DNA of 64,000 nt from Haloquadratum walsbyi J07HQW2 (lineage in GTDB: Archaea; Halobacteriota; Halobacteria; Halobacteriales; Haloferacaceae), in assembly GCF_000415985.1 (NCBI RefSeq), contig NZ_KE356561.1, forward strand, positions 411,852-475,851, written 5' to 3'. The position numbers and the translations under genes were made by a program. The notes under the pieces were generated by a model. It was given only the letters and a program-made list of their open reading frames with translations, was not told where the DNA came from and ran no database searches. Below, one piece after another: positions 49,471-58,536 of the stretch. The first letter of the stretch is position 1. Every line of letters starts with the position of its first letter.

Positions 49471-50521
49471 TCAGTTGTTAAACTCAAGAATAAACCAATT
49501 GTGGAGTTCGTATTGAATTCTGGTAGTAAACTCGTCAAGAACAGCGTTGAACGCTTTTTCATCGCCACGGAGAGACTGTGCACGTTCGTCGATATTATCC
49601 TTATGACCAAACCGTGTTATCAATCGCTCGGAACGATCGTCGTTTCCCATCTTTGAACGGAATAGCTTCTCCATTGAGGATGAACTCACCTTTCTCACTA
49701 AGCAGAGCTACATCGTCAACCAGGCGTGTCAGTTCTGGGAGAGAGTCACCTACCGTGTTGGCGTTTCTGCTGAACGCTTCTATCATTTCACCATTCTTGA
49801 TGTGAACTAAGATGAGTGCGCCGTCGTACTTTGGCTGAGCAATCCATTCAGCAGGAATGTCTTTAATTACATCTTCGGATTTTGCGAGCATTGGGAGGAG
49901 CGGGTCTCCGACAACAGGACTCATTCAAACTGATTTACCATCGGTACACATCGATCGACAGAGATCTATCACATCTGGGTTGAGGGCAAGTCACGTCTGT
50001 AGTCTGCGGGTCCATGTTCGGACGCTAGAGCCCTGACAACGGATTTCCTCCTATGCCGAGGCTTAACCTTTCTTTCCGAGAAGAGCGTGAGCAGTCCATT
50101 TGGGCTCAGCATAGCCAAGCAGTTTAGTGATAGCTCAATCTTTTTCAGGACCGCTTTTGTCACGTCCCATCTCGACTTGTCGGTAGAGCTCACCGAGCGA
50201 AATGTGCTCTGCTGGTGTGAGACGTTCTGTGGTCTGTGCTGATTCGGCGTGACCAATTACACTTGGAAGGTCTCCGTGCTCACGTTCGAGCTTGCGGATT
50301 GTTTCGTATGAAATGTCGAAACACTTCGAGCCGATAGTTCGGACAGACTGTTTGCCAACACCAATGTTGTCGAAGGGCTCTCGTGTAAGAAGTGCGATAG
50401 CTCCGGCGAAGTTGTCACCGTCGGGATGTAGGTTCTTGATCACGTCGGTGACGACGTCGTCTTTCAGTTTGTCGTCCGAAAGGAGGTCATTCATGTGCTG
50501 CTGGAATTGAATCAATTTCAT
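49471..50521 (-). pseudogene. lig: ATP-dependent DNA ligase, broken into several pieces
   Basis: From ATG 50521 the N-terminal ligase domain reads MKLIQFQQHMNDLLSDDKLK, AGAIALLTREPFDNIGVGKQ and YETIRKLEREHGDLPSVIGH. A middle part is lost or frameshifted (about 50135-49925). The adenylation domain restarts with PLLPMLAKSEDVIKDIPAEW and IAQPKYDGALILVH, with nucleotidyl Lys in KYDG but Leu in place of the following Arg, then GEFILNGEAIPFKDGKRRSF. A frameshift near 49640 gives ERLITRFGHKDNID. The OB-fold and C terminus are absent. Clearly dead. Confidence 0.75.
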
Positions 50522-50860
50522 ATATAATTATCGACGTATAAGATAAATAAGTGTTTTTAGTACAGTCTGAGCGTCTCTACCCGTGGATTTTCATATCGCA
50601 CACGGGGGTCTAACTATCCATCAATTGGGCTATAACTGTAGCTGCACAAGTAATTGAACATGATTGTGTAGGGACTGTAGTGTCTACAGCAGGCAACCAC
50701 TGGAAAGAATCAAACTATGTGCAGGAACAGCCATGTCACATTGTTCAGAGTTCCCGAGTAAAATGAAGATGAAGATCGAATACTACCATGCCACGTCAGT
50801 TGATGAATCGATAGTCCTCCAAAGGATGACTCTTGTTCCTGAAACATACAATCAGTAACT

Positions 50861-52087
50861 GTGGCTCGTATAACCCGCTCAGAGTTTAAACGTCAAATTC
50901 AGCAGATGGATCCAATCTGATTTGAAGAGTTCGTCGCAGATATCTGGTCATCTCAGGGATGGGACACAAAATTGACATTGACATCGACATCTCATGATCG
51001 CGGGATCGATGTCATCGCTTCACGAGATGGCATTATTTCCCGCAAAGATGCAATTCAGATCAAGCGTTATCAGTCTGACAAGATCAGTTCACCTGAAGTC
51101 CAGAGGTACGCGAGTATCCCTGATCAAGAAGACGATGTGGAGACTATCATAATCGTTACAAGCAGTTCATTTTCACAGCCAGCAGGAGAAGCCGCAGATG
51201 ACCTAAATGTCAAAACTGTCGATGCAGATGGGCTGTATCAGATCATCAGTGAAAACTCACTGTTCTCAGTAGTCGCTCCATATCTTGAAGCGGAACCTGA
51301 AGCTGACACTAACACGGGATATCCCACTGAAACGCGAAATCATAATACTACTCAATCGGCACGAAGTGATCTCAGAACCCAATACACACCGTCCACTCGA
51401 GCGGGGTTCATAGAGCAATCCAATAATAATTTTTCTATGCACCAGATATCTGAAATCCGCGAAGAATTGGTAAAGTTCGCCACGATTCTGTGTCTGAGTG
51501 TTCTCCTCATCGGATTCATAGTATTGAGCGTTGCCTCCGTGGCTATCTTCGACCATAGTGGCAAGTCCAGCAGTGAGCCCACTCCTACAGGTGTGAACAC
51601 CACGGAACCAGACAGTGAGCCTGGTTACACAGTTGTGAATTCCACGGCAATATATGATAATCATAAGATGACTCTTGTCGGGTATGACATCCAAAAAGAG
51701 GGCAAAGAGGATTATGGCAACATCCGTGACAGAGCAGTTCGGTTATATCTAAAAATAAGATATGAGAATATCGGGGAGAAGAAACAGACTGTTCCTAGAG
51801 TTGACGCTGAGTATGTTGGCGATGATGTGGATGAATCAAGATCCCTATCAGGAATACACCCAGAACCCTATCTATCAAGAAGCGAAATCTCTCCTGAGAT
51901 GACAAAGTCAGGATGGATATACTATGGACTGCCAGCAGGAATTAATTATCAGCTGTTTTCACTGTTTGTTATTTTTAATCCTCAGGGGAAGTGCATTGAC
52001 GAAACCGCAATTGAATACAATCTCAAGATAGGGAATAATACGCTTGTTGACGGGTCTGAACATAGGCAGCGCTGCGAGGGTCTTTGA
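50861..52087 (+). pseudogene. Membrane-anchored Mrr-like restriction endonuclease with in-frame TGA
   Basis: The frame from GTG 50861 reads ARITRSEFKRQIQQMDPI, TGA (50918-50920), then FEEFVADIWSSQGWDTKLTL. The catalytic core is GIDVIASRDGIISRKDAIQI-KRY with D...QxK of Mrr-type nucleases. A membrane helix (TILCLSVLLIGFIVLSVASV, about residue 210) follows and then an external DUF4352-like domain (TAIYDNHKMTLVGYDIQKEG; YLKIRYENIGEKKQTVPRVD; C...C near the end). Translation from ATG 50972 would leave out the first helix of the nuclease domain. Unusual architecture; Trp was probably encoded at the TGA. Confidence 0.65.
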
Positions 52088-52181
52088 CATCACGGTCTTC
52101 TCCTACATTCAGTGGGTACAGGTGTCATATTATTGATAAAAATACTCTACTACCCGTGCAAGTGTGCTCGTTTTGGCAGTC

Positions 52182-52490
52182 TCAAGTGAGAACTAATACA
52201 CGGATATCGTTTAGCTTGATTTCTATCTGATAATCATTGCTGTCGGTGAGTTCCGTCGTCTCATGTGTCGTTTCTCCTGGGCGGTCAACATCAACGATAA
52301 TAAAGAAGCTTCTTATAAGTGGTGAATTTGCTGTAAATGCGTTTATGTCACCAGTATTACCCGAGAATTTCCACTGGTCGATTGTACTTTCCATTGTTGT
52401 ATCTGAGTTGAAGGGAGTCTTCCACCACGCTGTCACGGTCATTGAAAATACTAAAGCGAGAAGGTCGCAATTCTTGCAAGTCTGACACAC
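52182..52490 (-). CDS. Hypothetical protein
   Basis: 102 residues. MCQTCKNCDLLALVFSMTVT could be a weak hydrophobic start; the body reads TDQWKFSGNTGDINAF-like beta structure and VDVDRPGETTHETTELTDSN, YQIEIKLNDIRVLVL. Acidic and plausible as coding, but no family is recognised and the start is uncertain. Convergent to the nuclease gene. Confidence 0.4.
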   Translation of the reverse strand: MCQTCKNCDLLALVFSMTVTAWWKTPFNSDTTMESTIDQWKFSGNTGDINAFTANSPLIRSFFIIVDVDRPGETTHETTELTDSNDYQIEIKLNDIRVLVLT

Positions 52491-53088
52491 ACCCGCTGCA
52501 GAGTGCTACCCCAGCTACAATAAGAAACTTTTACTGGATCACATGCAGTTGTCTCTCCATGATATAAAAAATGTGATTCCAATTGTCTAGATGTGAGACA
52601 TACCCTGCTAATATTGATCTTGTGTATCATGGCTTTAGATATCAGAGCTGAGATCTCATGCACATCGCCTGGGCGAAGACTACAACTACAACTACAGATT
52701 TCGCGCAGACTGAGCGTAACTATCCTTGTTTATATGTAATAACCTATGTGCGTTTGTCATGCCCCCTGAGGGTTAATTGCAATATACCAGCATGTGTCTG
52801 TGTGGTGGTGGGGAGGGCATCGGGGTGTCTCCCAACGGCACTCTCTTTAATTGTGTAGCTACAGTTTTACCTGAGACTGCTCTTATGTGCGCTTGTAATA
52901 TCAAAAAATACGGCTCTGTTAAAATCCCGTACATCTGAGACAAGCGGCGTGCTGAATGCAAGGGCACATATCTTGCACGGACAGCTGAGAGACATCCAAA
53001 AACGAGCGGCTCAATTCGCTTGGGACAGATAGGAGACATACCGCAGCCAGGTCCGGGTTCGAGTTCGGGCTCACATTCAACTCAGTGG
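52491..53088. other. Gene-free region
   Basis: About 600 bases with no supported gene. A small microsatellite ACTACAACTACAACTACAGA lies at about 52678. Frames are Cys/Arg-rich and not typical of this genome. Confidence 0.4.
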
Positions 53089-53502
53089 TTACTCGTCATC
53101 ATCATGGAGTTGATTTCGATACGGAACAAGAATATCATCGAGGAGTATGCTTCGAGGGTCAGAAGCAGGATACTGAGTATCGATGTACTCTTCAGCAGTC
53201 TGGATTTGCTCGCGCCTGCCAAACTGCCGAACCCGTGTCGCGACCTGGATGAACGTCTCATCTCCAGCGGAAGCCGGCTCAGCATGTAACATATCCTCCT
53301 CTGTCTGTTCTTGTTCTGCAAATATCTCTGTGCAAATTGTGTCAAAATCCACTATATTTGGGTCGTGATCCGTTGCCTTCGAGAGCACGTACTCGACAGC
53401 AAACCGCTGGAATTCCGATTTGTTCGAGCACGTCCCTTCCTCGACCATTTGTTCAACTTTGTCCAGAACTTCCTGGGGGAACCGGACAGTCGACTTCACC
53501 AT
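53089..53502 (-). CDS. Ribbon-helix-helix regulator with helical C terminus
   Basis: 137 residues. N-terminal MVKSTVRFPQEVLDKVEQMV and EEGTCSNKSEFQRFAVEYVL form the RHH DNA-binding fold (beta strand with basic side chains, then two helices). The C terminus is acidic, helical and variable. Haloarchaea have many of these CopG-like regulators; some control cell division or act as antitoxins. No toxin gene lies beside it. Intact. Confidence 0.75.
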   Translation of the reverse strand: MVKSTVRFPQEVLDKVEQMVEEGTCSNKSEFQRFAVEYVLSKATDHDPNIVDFDTICTEIFAEQEQTEEDMLHAEPASAGDETFIQVATRVRQFGRREQIQTAEEYIDTQYPASDPRSILLDDILVPYRNQLHDDDE

Positions 53503-53837
53503 AATATGTCCTGACGCGCTTCAACAATTAATCTCTGCTGTCGATCTGCTCTGCATTCAGTATGTCTTCAAAAACACAGTACCGATTTGGGATTTCAATA
53601 AAGCCGGATTGCCGACAAGATATCTCCGTTGGATACTGCTATCTTACCAAACAATCCTCTTGCAGAAGCCTACTTGTCTGGTAAGATGAACGCTGACAAT
53701 CCCGCCCCACCGGAATCACTTCCAGCACACATCACTGATGGAGTCCCGAGACAGGACACTGAATCTCTCCGAGAATGACAGAAGACACAGCATTTCTATC
53801 CACTCATCGTCGAACTCGGGCTGGAAGAGATGACATC
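53503..53837. other. No gene seen
   Basis: Promoter region of the RHH gene on the left. A plus-strand stretch PENPLAEAYLSGKMNADNPA-like codons at about 53655-53780 (SGKMNADNPAPPESLPAHIT, then a stop) may be the start of a lost gene; no family. Confidence 0.3.
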
Positions 53838-54048
53838 ACATCGGTGACGACGTCGTCTTTTGATTTGTCTCCCGAAAGAAGATCATTCATATGCTGCTGG
53901 AATTGACCTAATTCTATGTATAATTATTGATGTGTGAAATAAATAGGTTTTCTTGGTACGGTCTGATCGGCTCTACCCGTGTGGATTTTCATATCGCACG
54001 CGGGGGGTCTAACTATCTATTAATGGGGATATAATTGTAGCTGCACAA
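53838..54048 (-). pseudogene. Second copy of the ligase N terminus and its upstream region
   Basis: Bases 53838-54048 match 50442-50652 with scattered changes (shared GGTGACGACGTCGTCTTT, TGCTGCTGGAATTGA, CTACCCGTG and TATAATTGTAGCTGCAC-like strings). Minus codons read QFQQHMNDLLSGDKSKDDVV, matching the ligase start; the initiator ATG is ATA here. The coding match ends after about 27 codons. It is a duplicated gene front including promoter sequence, about 3.4 kb from the first. Confidence 0.75.
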
Positions 54049-54685
54049 CTGAACAATGTTGTGAGCGACAGTAGATATCTTTACACATTCTCAAAGCCTG
54101 TTCTTTTGTTGTAACATGGAGAGCCCTCTCATGACGAGGGACATGTCGCTCAGTCGCACTCTCGGATCACAGTGTCAATGATACCTATATCAGAATATGG
54201 ACACCTTTCTAGAAGTTATTCCTCCGACACTCAAGACCGATATATTACGTAGCGACCCAACTTATGTTTTCGTGCCGAGAGTACGACCCTCTGCCGAAGC
54301 AATGAATACACGATGAATCCGACATACTTACAGACTCATTCGTCTCTCTCATACCGAAAACGGCTCTCTATGGAAGCCGCAGGCTTGCTATGTCCTTATT
54401 TTATGCTCTCATATTGTTCGGAAAGCCATGAATAACAAATTCTCGTCGGCACTCATAATATATACACTGTGAGTATATTCAGAGCGTCTATCGGGTCGAT
54501 CCCCTACTCTACCGATCACACCCGATGCCGAGCGTCGACCGGCTCATCTCGTGGCTCGACTGCAGGACAGGGCACGTCATCACAGACGACGACGAACAGA
54601 TCAACAACGGTGTCTCGCCCTGATTCGTGAACCCGAACTGCGCCACCTCTCTGGGACCGGCGGTGACGTCGGACGCGGCGCTGTG
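54049..54685. other. Gene-free boundary to the GC-rich block
   Basis: AT-rich up to about 54480 with no gene. From about 54490 the GC content jumps and stays high to 59830, which marks the edge of the secretion-cassette block. The plus and minus frames at 54500-54780 are unlike real proteins. Confidence 0.45.
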
Positions 54686-55270
54686 CTATGTGTCCCCCCT
54701 CAAATCCACTCTGTGGTCGTTCCGCGGACTGTCTCCACCTCCACTCCAGATGAAGCGAGGTTGTGGCGTGCAATCCGCTAGAAACCAGTGCTCACGCCGC
54801 AGGTGGTCAGAACCGACTCTGTTCGAGTCACGAGTGCGGCTGCGGGTGTGTGGTGTGGGTGTGGCGCAGGTGACGGTCACATCTCTGTACGTCGTAATCT
54901 GCACGTCCGCGCCGCTGGCCTTCACTGTGAGTGTGACCTGTGCGGCGTTCGTCGGGGCGGTGCAGACGACCTCGACGGTGTCTGGTCCGGCGGTAACGAC
55001 GCTCACGGGCCCGGTGACGGTCGCCGAGTCGACGTCAACCTGACCGCCGGAGTTGTCGATAGTCTTTATCAGCGTGAACGTCGACCCGCCGACGACACCA
55101 CTCGTCTCCGAGACTCGAACCCCAAACAGTGCATCTTCGTCCGGCACCACGTCCGCGCTCACGGTGCGGTCGGCCGTGGCGAAGCCGAACCCACCGGTGC
55201 CGGTGAGTACGAGAGCGGCGAGCAGTCCGACCACGACGACAAGCAGACCGGTTCGGCCGAGTGCGGTCAT
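54686..55270 (-). CDS. Exported DUF1102-like protein, possibly fibre subunit
   Basis: 194 residues. The N-terminal helix LLVVVVGLLAALVLTGTGGF is followed by GFATADRTVSADVVPDEDAL and FGVRVSETSGVVGGSTFTL. This G-F-x-x-x-x-A-x-R-x-V-x-x-x-V-x-x-D layout is shared with DUF1102 proteins. The beta-rich body is VDSATVTGPVSVVTAGPDTV and VTLTVKASGADVQITTYRDV. After TVTCATPTP the residues become basic and irregular (RSRTRDSNRVGSDHLRREHW), so the 3' end is probably frameshifted. Its start overlaps the regulator gene (ATGA). Confidence 0.6.
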   Translation of the reverse strand: MTALGRTGLLVVVVGLLAALVLTGTGGFGFATADRTVSADVVPDEDALFGVRVSETSGVVGGSTFTLIKTIDNSGGQVDVDSATVTGPVSVVTAGPDTVEVVCTAPTNAAQVTLTVKASGADVQITTYRDVTVTCATPTPHTRSRTRDSNRVGSDHLRREHWFLADCTPQPRFIWSGGGDSPRNDHRVDLRGDT

Positions 55271-55977
55271 CGTGCCGCCTCCTCGGTCTTGTCCAGTTCG
55301 CCACCGTCGGTCGTCGTCACGCCGCTCGGTGTCGAGACCTCCGCGACGACGGTGTCCGGGGCGTGGTCTTGGAGTTCCGGTGGCTCCAGGGAGTCACCGA
55401 GTCTCGGACGGTCGGAGAGGACGACGTGAGCGACCGCCGAGACCGCGAGTGCGGCGACACAGAGTGCCTGCCACGTTAGGGGTGGAAGAGCGGTGAACGG
55501 TTCGATTCTGGCCCACACGCCGACCGTCACGATGACCAGAAACCCGGACAGTCCGAGATAGTAGTACCTCCACGGGAATTCGTCGTTCGTGACGACCTCG
55601 GTATGGATGTTTACTCTCGCGAGTGTCTCTGTCGGTGTCACGACCCCCCCGCGACGATCGAACTCGACGAGTCCGACGGCGTCCATCTTGGGGACGTGCC
55701 GTTGTTGGAGCGACGTGTACATCACCTTCCGTTGTTTCGACGTGACGGTCTCCAAGAGCGTATCGTGTTCCCATGCGGCCAGCTGCTCGGCGAGTGTGCC
55801 GAGACTGACGGGGCTACCGTGGTGTTTCAGGTAGTGGATTGCGAACCGTCGTCGTCGGTTGGCGAGCGTCTCGTACAGTTCTTCGAGCGTCGGTGTAGCG
55901 GAGTCGCGGGCGTCGCCGGTCAGGGTCGTGGGCTGGGGATCCGTGTGGTCTGTCGGTTGGTTGTGTGTTGTTTGCAT
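55267..55977 (-). CDS. HTH (DUF7344-like) membrane regulator
   Basis: About 236 residues from ATG 55977. TLEELYETLANRRRRFAIHY and LKHHGSPVSLGTLAEQLAAW form the winged-helix typical of DUF7344, followed by SLQQRHVPKMDAVGLVEFD. Two helices near the C terminus (YYLGLSGFLVIVTVGVWARI; ALCVAALAVSAVAHVVLSD) place it in the membrane. It is divergent to the secreted DUF1102 gene, so it may control the cassette. The alternative start at 56046 adds a non-family tail. Confidence 0.75.
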   Translation of the reverse strand: MQTTHNQPTDHTDPQPTTLTGDARDSATPTLEELYETLANRRRRFAIHYLKHHGSPVSLGTLAEQLAAWEHDTLLETVTSKQRKVMYTSLQQRHVPKMDAVGLVEFDRRGGVVTPTETLARVNIHTEVVTNDEFPWRYYYLGLSGFLVIVTVGVWARIEPFTALPPLTWQALCVAALAVSAVAHVVLSDRPRLGDSLEPPELQDHAPDTVVAEVSTPSGVTTTDGGELDKTEEAAR

Positions 55978-56430
55978 GGGTGATCGAACGCTCGGTACGC
56001 CGTCGGTCGCACCGGAGTGTCTGCTGTTCAACTGTCGTTCGAGCACATAAACATACGTATAGTTACAATATAGGAACTGGCTGGATTCGAACGCTACAAC
56101 GGATTCGCTGGTGGATCGATGACCGTCCCAGCGCCCAGCGTCTTCACAACCATTCTGATCCGTTCTATAACTACTCTCGGTCGTTGCGGTGGCTGTGAGT
56201 CAGCCAGACCGGGAGCATCTCGACGGTGGGACGACACGGATTTGCGACCGTGTGTCCAGTATCAGTGTCCGTGCCTGTCGGTATCGGTATCCGATACCTG
56301 CAGTATCGGTGCCCGTCGAATCGGTATCGGGCTTCGAAATTTTCGGGATGTGTGTGGGATACAAATACGGTATCGATCCACGGAAGTATCAGCGTGTTCC
56401 CTCCCCGGGAATGCGCGGAGAAAAACAAAA
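55978..56430. promoter_or_regulatory. Divergent intergenic region with TATCGGTATC-type repeats
   Basis: About 450 bases between the regulator and the DUF1102 gene. ATAAACATACGTATAGTTAC at about 56047-56066 probably holds the regulator promoter. A run of short related units (CGGTATCGGTATCCGATACC, TATCGGTGCC, ATCGGTATCGGG) at 56275-56335 contains inverted GGTATC/GATACC and could be an operator. Confidence 0.4.
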
Positions 56431-57108
56431 ATGAAACGAAGAAACTACTTACTCGGACTCGGATCGCTCGCAGTCGCCTCGACGGCCGCCCTCAGCACGG
56501 GTGCCTCCGTCCAATCGACCGCGGAGCGTGAAGGCGGGATTAATGTGGTGAACGACTCGACGGGTCTACTCGCGTTCCAGCTCGGTCCCAACACGAACGG
56601 TGGGGTGGTGTTAGAGAACCCGACGACCGGCCAGATCGGGATCGACTTCACCGGCGGTGGTTCCGCTGGTGGTGTCAACGTCAACTCAAAGTACCAGATC
56701 GGCTCGCTGAGATTCATCTCGGAGGCCGACAACCTGCCTGGGCTCGGGAACGGTCCGACAGACAACCCCGGGTTCATGATCGTCAACAACGATACAGTCC
56801 CGCGTAATGTGACCGTCGAATTCGACGTGACTGACAAGGTCAATCTCGCTGGCTCCAAGCTGATCCTCCAGGGGCGACCGAGCCGCAACGGTGTCGTCTC
56901 CGACGTCGAACGGACCAAGACCATCCGGCTCACCGCCGGCAACGACAACGACTCGTTCAGCTTCAACGATTCCGCCGGTCCCAATAGCACCCGTGACGAC
57001 CGCCTCGAGCCTGGGGAGTTCATCGGTATCTCCCTGATTGTCGACACGACTGCCGCAGTGGACGACCTCGAAGATCTATCGGGCACTCTGACGATTAGCG
57101 CGAACTGA
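56431..57108 (+). CDS. DUF1102-family secreted protein (TasA-like fibre candidate)
   Basis: 225 residues. The N terminus MKRRNYLLGLGSLAVASTAA with ALSTGASVQSTAEREGGINV is a signal of the kind cut by SipW-like peptidases (basic start, hydrophobic core, small residues). The mature part is beta-rich: VVNDSTGLLAFQLGPNTNGG, GFMIVNNDTVPRNVTVEFDV and PGEFIGISLIVDTTA, ending LSGTLTISAN. Asn and Gly content is high. The next genes encode a signal peptidase and a DUF5305 membrane protein. A structural role as an extracellular filament is inferred from this order, not shown. Confidence 0.75.
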   Translation: MKRRNYLLGLGSLAVASTAALSTGASVQSTAEREGGINVVNDSTGLLAFQLGPNTNGGVVLENPTTGQIGIDFTGGGSAGGVNVNSKYQIGSLRFISEADNLPGLGNGPTDNPGFMIVNNDTVPRNVTVEFDVTDKVNLAGSKLILQGRPSRNGVVSDVERTKTIRLTAGNDNDSFSFNDSAGPNSTRDDRLEPGEFIGISLIVDTTAAVDDLEDLSGTLTISAN

Positions 57109-57216
57109 TCGTCTGGACGGTCGCACCGTCCAAACTGACCACGCTATCGGAACTAACCGTCTCCACGCGGCATTCACCGCCGAGACACCGGGTTTTCCTA
57201 TCTTCCACGATACCGA

Positions 57217-58398
57217 GTGATACCACACATGCCTGCTACCACACTCCCGCATCTTCTGACTGTAGTTTTAATTATCGGTCTCGTCGGTCTGGGAGGCACG
57301 CTGGTGGTCGGGCAGGCACTCGATCAGCCAGTCGTCGTCAGCTACGTCACGACCGGTAGTATGGCTCCGACACTCGATCCCGGCGACGGGTTCGTCGCGG
57401 TGCCGACCGCGCTCGTCGGGTCGATCCAGACAGGCGACGTAGTCGTTTTCCGCGCGAAGTCCGTCGGTGGCGGTGGGCTGACGACTCACCGCGTTGTCGG
57501 TGAGACGAACCGCGGCTATCTCACGCAGGGTGACGCCAACACCGTCACAGACCAGAGTGGCACCGAGCCCCTAGTGGTCGACCCGCAGATCGTCGCCGTT
57601 GCACTCCAGATCGACGACCGGGTCGTCGCAATCCCGTTCCTTGGTACAGCCGTCGAGACGGTCCGTGAGACCATCGTCGGCCTCCAGCGTCGCCTCGCAA
57701 CCACCGTCGGCCTCGGGACAGTCCTCGTCGGCACGCGCGGGCTGGTATACACACTGTTTGCCCTCTCGTTGTTGTGGTCGGCGGCCGACGCAGTCCGTGG
57801 TACCTCACGTCGCCGCGAACGGAGCCGTAGCCGCGACACTGGCACCAGCACCCGTCTCGTCCTCGGTGTGATAGTGCTTGTCGTCACCGCCAGTGCGACC
57901 GCCGCGATGGTGTTGCCGGCTGGACCGTACGCCTTCGACGTGGTGAGCTCCGCCGTCGGCTCCGAGCGACCGGGCGTCCTCGAACGCGGAGAGACGGGTC
58001 CCGCGACGTACGTCGTCCGTAACGGTGGGATCGTCCCGGTCGTCGTGTTCCTGACCGCCGCGAGCGACGGCGTTGCCGTCCCGGAGGGTGGGTTCGAGGT
58101 AGGTGGTCGCTCGTTCACCGAGGTGACCGTTGGACTCACCGCCCCACCGGAGACCGGGGCATACAGCCTCTACCTCGTCGAGTATCGATACCTCGCCGTG
58201 CTGCCGGAGTCAGTGCTCACGGCGTTGTTCGCCGTCCACCCGTGGCTCCCTATCCTCGCGGTGAACGCGTTGCTTGGTGTGCCGTTGTACGTCATCGGCT
58301 ACCGTCTCATCGGCACAGACCGTATCCGCGTCCGCTCGCGCACCGGTCCCTCGCGTGTCCGTCGGAGTGCTGCCCGCCTCGCGTGGTTCCTGCGATGA
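57217..58398 (+). CDS. Signal peptidase I, archaeal Ser-His type (SipW-like)
   Basis: 393 residues. The N-terminal helix (LLTVVLIIGLVGLGGTLVVG) is followed by the S26B catalytic motifs: Ser in VTTGSMAPTLDPGDGFVAV, QTGDVVVFR, and His in LTTHRVVGE, with GDANTVTD. His in place of the bacterial Lys is the archaeal/ER/SipW form. Unlike simple signal peptidases it carries a long C-terminal half with three further helices and a beta domain (GETGPATYVVRNGGIVPVVV). GTG 57217 or ATG 57229 may start it. Dedicated processing of the neighbouring secreted proteins is likely. Confidence 0.85.
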   Translation: MIPHMPATTLPHLLTVVLIIGLVGLGGTLVVGQALDQPVVVSYVTTGSMAPTLDPGDGFVAVPTALVGSIQTGDVVVFRAKSVGGGGLTTHRVVGETNRGYLTQGDANTVTDQSGTEPLVVDPQIVAVALQIDDRVVAIPFLGTAVETVRETIVGLQRRLATTVGLGTVLVGTRGLVYTLFALSLLWSAADAVRGTSRRRERSRSRDTGTSTRLVLGVIVLVVTASATAAMVLPAGPYAFDVVSSAVGSERPGVLERGETGPATYVVRNGGIVPVVVFLTAASDGVAVPEGGFEVGGRSFTEVTVGLTAPPETGAYSLYLVEYRYLAVLPESVLTALFAVHPWLPILAVNALLGVPLYVIGYRLIGTDRIRVRSRTGPSRVRRSAARLAWFLR

Positions 58399-58536
58399 CA
58401 CGCACGCGGTTTTCGATAGGACAAATACTGAATACATCGTAGATACGCTTGTGACATTCACACTGTTCACCCTACAGACACGTCTCGAATCGAACCCGAA
58501 CACCAACAACGCGCCCACTTCACTCGGGCGGGGTCG

